NCBI GenBank assembly: GCA_015522785.1
Contig: WALP01000011.1
Span: forward strand, 1-36,496
Reading direction: 5' to 3'
From: Candidatus Parvarchaeota archaeon
GTDB lineage: Archaea > Nanobdellota > Nanobdellia > CSSed11-243R1
DNA: 36,496 bases
Below are positions 32,621 to 36,496 of this stretch, in pieces; the stretch's first letter is position 1, and each line of letters opens with the position of its first letter. Below the pieces are notes generated by a model that searched no databases, was not told the origin of the DNA, and worked only from the letters and a program-made list of their open reading frames with translations. The translations under genes were made by a program, and so were the position numbers.

Positions 32621-32630
32621 ATTTTAAAAA
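32621..32630. promoter_or_regulatory. Bidirectional TATA between ATP-grasp gene and tRNA-Arg(CCU)
   Basis: ATTTTAAAAA is palindromic at its core. Its centre is about 26 bases from ATG 32600 (minus) and about 29 bases from the tRNA start at 32655 (plus), the right distance for both. One box may serve a protein gene and a tRNA. Confidence 0.5.
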
Positions 32631-32693
32631 CAATTGCCTTTTAGCATATCTTAAGGGCCCGTAGCTCAGATTGGATAGAGCACTTGCCTCCTA

Positions 32694-32746
32694 CAGCCCT
32701 TTCTTATAAAGAAAGCGCTGGCGGAAAGAAAAATCCGCATCGGGTA
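32694..32746 (+). other. tRNA-Arg(CCT) intron 1, position 37/38, 53 nt
   Basis: In the canonical position: the anticodon stem is the outer helix, 3' bulge TA|A. The central helix is weak (CTC with GGG including a G-T pair, then a mismatch). The body has hairpin CTTTCTT 32699-32705 with AAGAAAG 32709-32715, extended by CAGC 32694-32697 with GCTG 32717-32720, and a second hairpin GCGGA 32721-32725 with TCCGC 32734-32738. It shares CCCTTTCTT, AAAGAAAGCG and CGGAAAGAA with the tRNA-Gly D-loop intron. Confidence 0.83.
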
Positions 32747-32768
32747 AGCAAGGGGTCGTGGGTTCAAA

Positions 32769-32834
32769 AGCACCTTTCTCTTTTAAAAAAGAGAAACGTG
32801 CACGAAAGAGAAAACTTTCGTGGGTGCATGAGTG
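32769..32834 (+). other. tRNA-Arg(CCT) intron 2, T-loop position 59/60, 66 nt
   Basis: Exactly as long as the tRNA-Val T-loop intron and with the same fold. TTCA 32763-32766 pairs with TGAG 32829-32832 (central), and GCACC 32770-32774 with GGTGC 32823-32827 (inner). Hairpin 1 is 32775-32783 with 32788-32796, hairpin 2 is 32801-32808 with 32815-32822. One extra base (A32828) again lies between the inner and central helices. Bulges are AA|A and TG|T. Its first 14 bases match the minus strand of element E3. Confidence 0.86.
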
Positions 32835-32879
32835 TCCCACCGGGCCCTCTTATAATTTCTTCAATAACATCTAGAGTCA

Positions 32880-32945
32880 CCAATAAATTCTTTCTTTTGA
32901 TGCAGCTTTTCTTTCTTGAAAAGAAAGAAAAGGTGCTTCTATTGG
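32880..32945 (-). repeat. Free-standing intron-like element E4 (type II, inverted)
   Basis: On the minus strand it reads AGAAGCACCTTTTCTTTC, hairpin (CTTTTCTTTCTT / AAGAAAGAAAAG, 32906-32931 region), then CTGCATCAAAAGAAAG. The layout is the same as E3 (GCACC, hairpin, CTGCACCAAAG). A closing 6-bp stem CCAATA 32880-32885 / TATTGG 32940-32945 brackets it. It lies 31 bases after tRNA-Arg(CCT), as E1-E3 lie after the other tRNA-Arg, so both Arg tRNA genes carry these elements downstream. Confidence 0.6.
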
Positions 32946-32957
32946 ATTATCCAATAG
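32939..32957 (+). promoter_or_regulatory. 19-bp perfect palindrome upstream of the HTH surface protein gene
   Basis: CTATTGGAT and ATCCAATAG are exact inverted repeats around one T. The palindrome ends directly before the TATA-like TTTTTAAG at 32959-32966, in the BRE region, and 30 bases before ATG 32987. It could be an operator for the winged-helix gene downstream. As RNA it is an 8-bp hairpin followed by a short T run, so a terminator for the tRNA or E4 transcript is the alternative. Confidence 0.5.
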
Positions 32958-32986
32958 ATTTTTAAGCATATATTTTGTAGCGTATA

Positions 32987-35900
32987 ATGGTGGTACCATC
33001 AAAAAAATAAAGAGTTATTTAGATATAATTAGAGCTTTTTCTAAATTAGATAGGTGGTATTCTATAAAAGAAATTCAAAACAAACTTAAACTGTCATATG
33101 AACCCACTCACAGACATCTTAACTCGTTAGTCAAAGAGAATCATCTGATAAGAAAGAAAATTGGAAAAAGAACATTATACAAACTTAACCTCAAAAACCC
33201 AAAAACAGTGAAGTCTTTGGAATTAATTGGCGTCAAGAAAAAAGTTACTGATAATGTAATTAAAAAAGAAATAATTAAAGGAAAAAGACACCCGCTGTTA
33301 CCTTTTGTTTCAATTATTTTGTTGCTAGCCACAATAGCTTTAATCAGCATGCAACCTTCCCTTGAATGGTTTGTAACTTCATCAGGCAATATTGTAAGTC
33401 ATTCTGACAATGTCATCATAAACGCCACTTCTTCAAAATATTTTGTCTGGACTCCTCAAAGTAGAGAAGATGGTTACTTAGCATCTTTAAAAGTCACCGG
33501 TGAATTTAGCGGCAGTGGGAGCGCAAGGATATCTCTTGAGGATAATAATGGAAATAGATATCTTATAGGGAGCACAAACAGCCCAATCGGAAACAATAGC
33601 GTAACTGGGTATTTAATAAAAGGAAGTAAATCCTCTATGCAAAAGGTAGAAGCAATTAAATCAACATCTGAAAGTAAATTGGGTGCAAAAAAAGTTTTAA
33701 TACCCATTCCAAAAAAAGTTTTGCCATTCGTGAGCCTATGTGAAGAAACATGTGACTTAGCAGACAAAAAGATGAACTACTCCTCTTACAAGCTGTTTTT
33801 GGAGGTGAATGGCAGCGGTAAAGTTGTGATAAATCAAATCGATTACTCATATATACTATTAAAAACAAGTAACTTATCTAAAACTGAAAACACAACAAAT
33901 ATGTCAAACAATACAAAAGTGTATCATAAAATAAGAGATGACAAAAATTTCGACGTAGATATATCATCCACAAAATGGATTGACAACAATTTTGTCATAA
34001 CATTCAGCCAAAACGCAAATACAAGCGAGCCATTTTTTGTTATTGGCAACGTAACTTATGGGTTCAGCAAGAACCCTGCACCTCCGAATGAAAATATAAC
34101 ATTGACAATTTATGACTGGAATGGAAGCAAATTTTATCTCCAAGTTGGAAACCATTCTGAAATTTTCGTATTTGAAATGCCACAAATAAAGACAATTAAC
34201 AACACAAACATCACTACAAACGAAAATACAACAAATGAAACATATAATATATCATCATCAAACATCTCCCTTGTTAACATAGCTGGAAAACCACTAAATG
34301 CCAAAATAATAGTGCAGAACACATCAATTAAGGGAGAGTTCACAACAATGGGTATTGGTATCCTTAAAAGAAATGTTACTATTATCCCACAAGATGTACC
34401 TGTAAAAAGAATGAAACTTATTGGTGTAAATTTATTTGACAATCCAAAGATAGTTATTGACAAAATCAACAAAACAGGAAGGTTCTCAAAGATGTACATC
34501 ATTGATCCAACCAATACAAAATTTGAGAAAGCCGAGATAACATCAACAGCCGTCGGAAATGTTTTGTTCAAGTGTAAAACATGGAATAAGACAACTGAAA
34601 CATGCGACGACCCTTGCAACGGAACGAAGTGCAACATATCAAGATGGGAAAGAGTTATGAATATTACACCTGGGGAGAATTATACTTTCACAATGACTCC
34701 AGAAGACCCTGTGTATGCGGAGTACAACGCAACCACGGGTGCACCAAAATGCGAGAGCAGCACATCTCCATGTATTGCAAATTCAAGTTTGCTTAAATCA
34801 AGAGATAGTATAAATGTCCAAAGCGAACCAAACGCCCCGAACACAATTGATTCCTGTACAGATGGAAGCAGCGGAACTTATCAAACAGATGAATCAATTG
34901 AGAACATAACAGTTACCGACTTGAACGGTAGCACCTTCAATGGTGGGGATACAGTGCAAGTTGACGTTTGGGCGTACTGCTATAATGATGGTTCGAGTGA
35001 TAATATCAATTTTGTTTACACAAATAACACAGATTCTCCAAGCTGGAGGGTTGTTGGATATATCAACCCATGTCCTGCAGGTGGATTCCAAAAAGTCTCT
35101 AAAAACTTCACTCTTGATGATGTGAGAGGATATCACACAGTCAGAGCAATAATTCAGTATAGTGGTTCTACATCCACTACTTGCGGAATGGGGAATTATG
35201 ATGACAATGATGATTTGTCATTTTATGTAAAAAGCACGAATGTTCCGCCGGACAGCCTTTTCTTCGATGACTTCGAGTCGGGGAGCCTGTCGACAAAAAG
35301 CTGGGTTGTTGGAGGTGGAAGCAGCGCCAACTGGACGGCAGGAACAGGAAACCCCTATGAAGGAATCTACGATGCAGAAGCAACAAACACAGGCAGCGAC
35401 ACATATATGATTAATTCAATAAACACAAGCGAATACACCAATTTGACCATAACATTTTACAAGGAAGTTTCAATCGGCAGCGGCGCGAGTGCAGAGTTTA
35501 AGTTTGACTGGTACGATGGAAGCAGCTGGCATAATTTAGAGGACGACACATCAGATGACGGCGGTAATTATGTCAAGAAAACATTCACACTTCCCGCGGG
35601 CGCAGAGAACAATCCAAACTTCAAAATAAGATATATTTGCAACTCACAAGCAGGAGGTGGACTTTTTGGCGGAGACGGAATATGTTATTTGGATTATGTC
35701 ACTCTTATTGGGAAAGACACCTTCCCTCCGAAAGTAACCAAAGTCAGCCCGACAAACACGACATACACCACGAGTTCCATCTGGTTCAACGTAACCGCGA
35801 CGGACAGGAATGGTGTAGATTCATGCTGGTACTCACTTGATGGGAATTCCAATGTAACTTTGACAAAGGATGGTACCACCAGTTTCTCCAAGTTGTCAAC

Positions 35901-36496
35901 AGTTTCAGACGGAACCCATCAAGTGGTACTTTATTGTAACGACACAAGGAGCAACGTGAACACCACAAGCGCGACGTATTTCACCGTCGACACAACACCT
36001 CCACAATGGAACAGCCAGTCACAGAACGCAACAATAATCCCAACTGGCGGAAGCATTAAATTAAGTGCCCATTGGACAGATAATATCCAACTAAGCGGCG
36101 CGATATTGTCCACAAATGAAAGCGGAAGCTGGCAGAATATCACAACTTCATCATTAAGCGGAACAAGCGGATGGAACAATTTCACATGGAGCAACTCAAG
36201 TGTCACAAGCGGAACAACTGTCGCATGGAAGATTTACGCCAACGACACCGCCGGGAATTACAATATAACCAATACAATGACATTCAAGGTTGAAGACACA
36301 TGTATCGTCAGCTTGAACACCAGCACAATCAACTTCGGTACTGTAGCGCCTGGAGCAGACACTGGAGGCGTAAATCAGGCAGTTAATGTGACAAATGGCG
36401 GAAACACACAGGCAACAAGCACAACAATAAAAGGAAATGACTGGAGCGACGGCACACATACAATGCCTGTTGGACAAACAGAATGGAGCACAAGTA
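32987..36496 (+). CDS. Membrane-anchored winged-helix protein with giant ectodomain (3' truncated; frame break near start)
   Basis: A continuous frame (33001 to the window end, no stop) encodes a cytoplasmic winged helix (about residues 10-75, WYSIKEIQNKLKLSYEPTHR as the core), a basic linker, one membrane helix (about 104-122, LLPFVSIILLLATIALISM), then more than 1000 residues of exported, glycosylation-sequon-rich beta domains. These include Asn/Thr-rich linkers, a jelly-roll/MAM-like module near 35256-35715 (FFDDFESGSL), and Ig-like repeats (SSIWFNVTATDRNGVDSCWY). The only plausible start, ATG 32987 with a TATA 25 bases upstream, meets TAA at 33008 in its own frame; a -1 shift on AAAAAAA 33001-33007 joins MVVPSKK to the long frame. 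This could be a sequencing error, slippage or an unusual start. Residue numbers assume the shift. Confidence 0.8.

Larger units (their letters stand above)
32655..32848 (+). tRNA. tRNA-Arg(CCT) with two introns (anticodon loop and T-loop)
   Basis: Acceptor stem GGGCCCG 32655-32661 pairs with CGGGCCC 32841-32847, with discriminator T32848, the same as in tRNA-Arg(GCG). D-stem GCTC 32664-32667 pairs with GAGC 32678-32681, with A after GG in the D-loop. Anticodon stem CTTGC 32683-32687 pairs with GCAAG 32748-32752, with anticodon CCT at 32690-32692. T-stem GTGGG 32758-32762 pairs with CCCAC 32836-32840. Of 194 bases, removal of 53 and 66 leaves a standard 75-base tRNA with T-loop TTCAAAT. One intron is canonical (37/38) and one is not (59/60). 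Confidence 0.92.

Noticed and set aside
32684-32965. A 93-codon open frame across tRNA-Arg(CCT)
   Set aside because: It reads through the tRNA exons and introns and element E4; its protein is a product of the repeat sequences, and the tRNA explains the region.
1-36496. Transposases, integrases, rRNA genes, toxin-antitoxin or restriction systems
   Set aside because: Looked for in all frames given by the gene layout; no characteristic motif was seen.

Overview
The window is chromosomal DNA from an archaeon, probably a small-genome, AT-rich lineage of the DPANN or a deep euryarchaeal type; I cannot place it more closely. The archaeal signs are an uS15–eS1 ribosomal pair, a Bud32 kinase, a Taw1-type wyosine enzyme, archaeal-type phosphoglycerate mutase, TATA boxes about 25 nt before many start codons, archaeal pilin-like proteins, and tRNA genes interrupted by bulge-helix-bulge introns. 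Coding density is very high and several convergent genes overlap at their stop codons.

Layout. 1-1871: end of an unknown gene and two unrecognised proteins. 1921-5117: PolX polymerase/PHP, a degenerate TGS GTPase and Bud32. 5114-7891 (minus): a large secreted beta-propeller protein with a C-terminal anchor. 8076-9143: uS15 and eS1, with a hairpin in the leader. 9146-11358: Taw1 (minus), a MEDS-like protein and PyrE. 11394-12361: intron-containing tRNA-Gly and tRNA-Val around two small Cys-rich proteins. 12415-17188: a TadC-like pilus platform protein, six small pilin-like proteins and a 50-aa coiled-coil protein, with no ATPase. 17189-18698: divergent endonuclease III and endonuclease IV. 18684-22499: thioredoxin reductase, glutamate dehydrogenase, phosphoglycerate mutase. 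22543-25526: a rhomboid protease, an HTH protein and a secreted protein. 25546-27030: PurF. 27123-27366: tRNA-Arg(GCG) followed by intron-like hairpin elements. 27397-30693: two winged-helix proteins, a GalT-like protein and two coiled-coil proteins. 30731-32600: an Asp-tRNA synthetase and an ATP-grasp subunit. 32655-32957: tRNA-Arg(CCU) with two introns, another hairpin element and a palindrome. 32987 to the end: a membrane-anchored winged-helix protein with a very large ectodomain, truncated by the window edge.

The most striking signal is a family of related 48-66 nt structured sequences. Five copies are tRNA introns, at D-loop 15/16 in Gly and Val, anticodon 37/38 in Arg, and T-loop 59/60 in Val and Arg. 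About four free-standing copies lie beside the two tRNA-Arg genes, three of them in inverted orientation. Sequence is shared between introns at different positions, stem changes are compensatory, and the free copies match the introns. This points to a short intron that spreads, rather than independently ageing introns. A second feature to follow up is the terminal HTH-TM-ectodomain gene: its start lies behind a run of seven A that breaks the frame, and a perfect palindrome sits just upstream of its TATA box.
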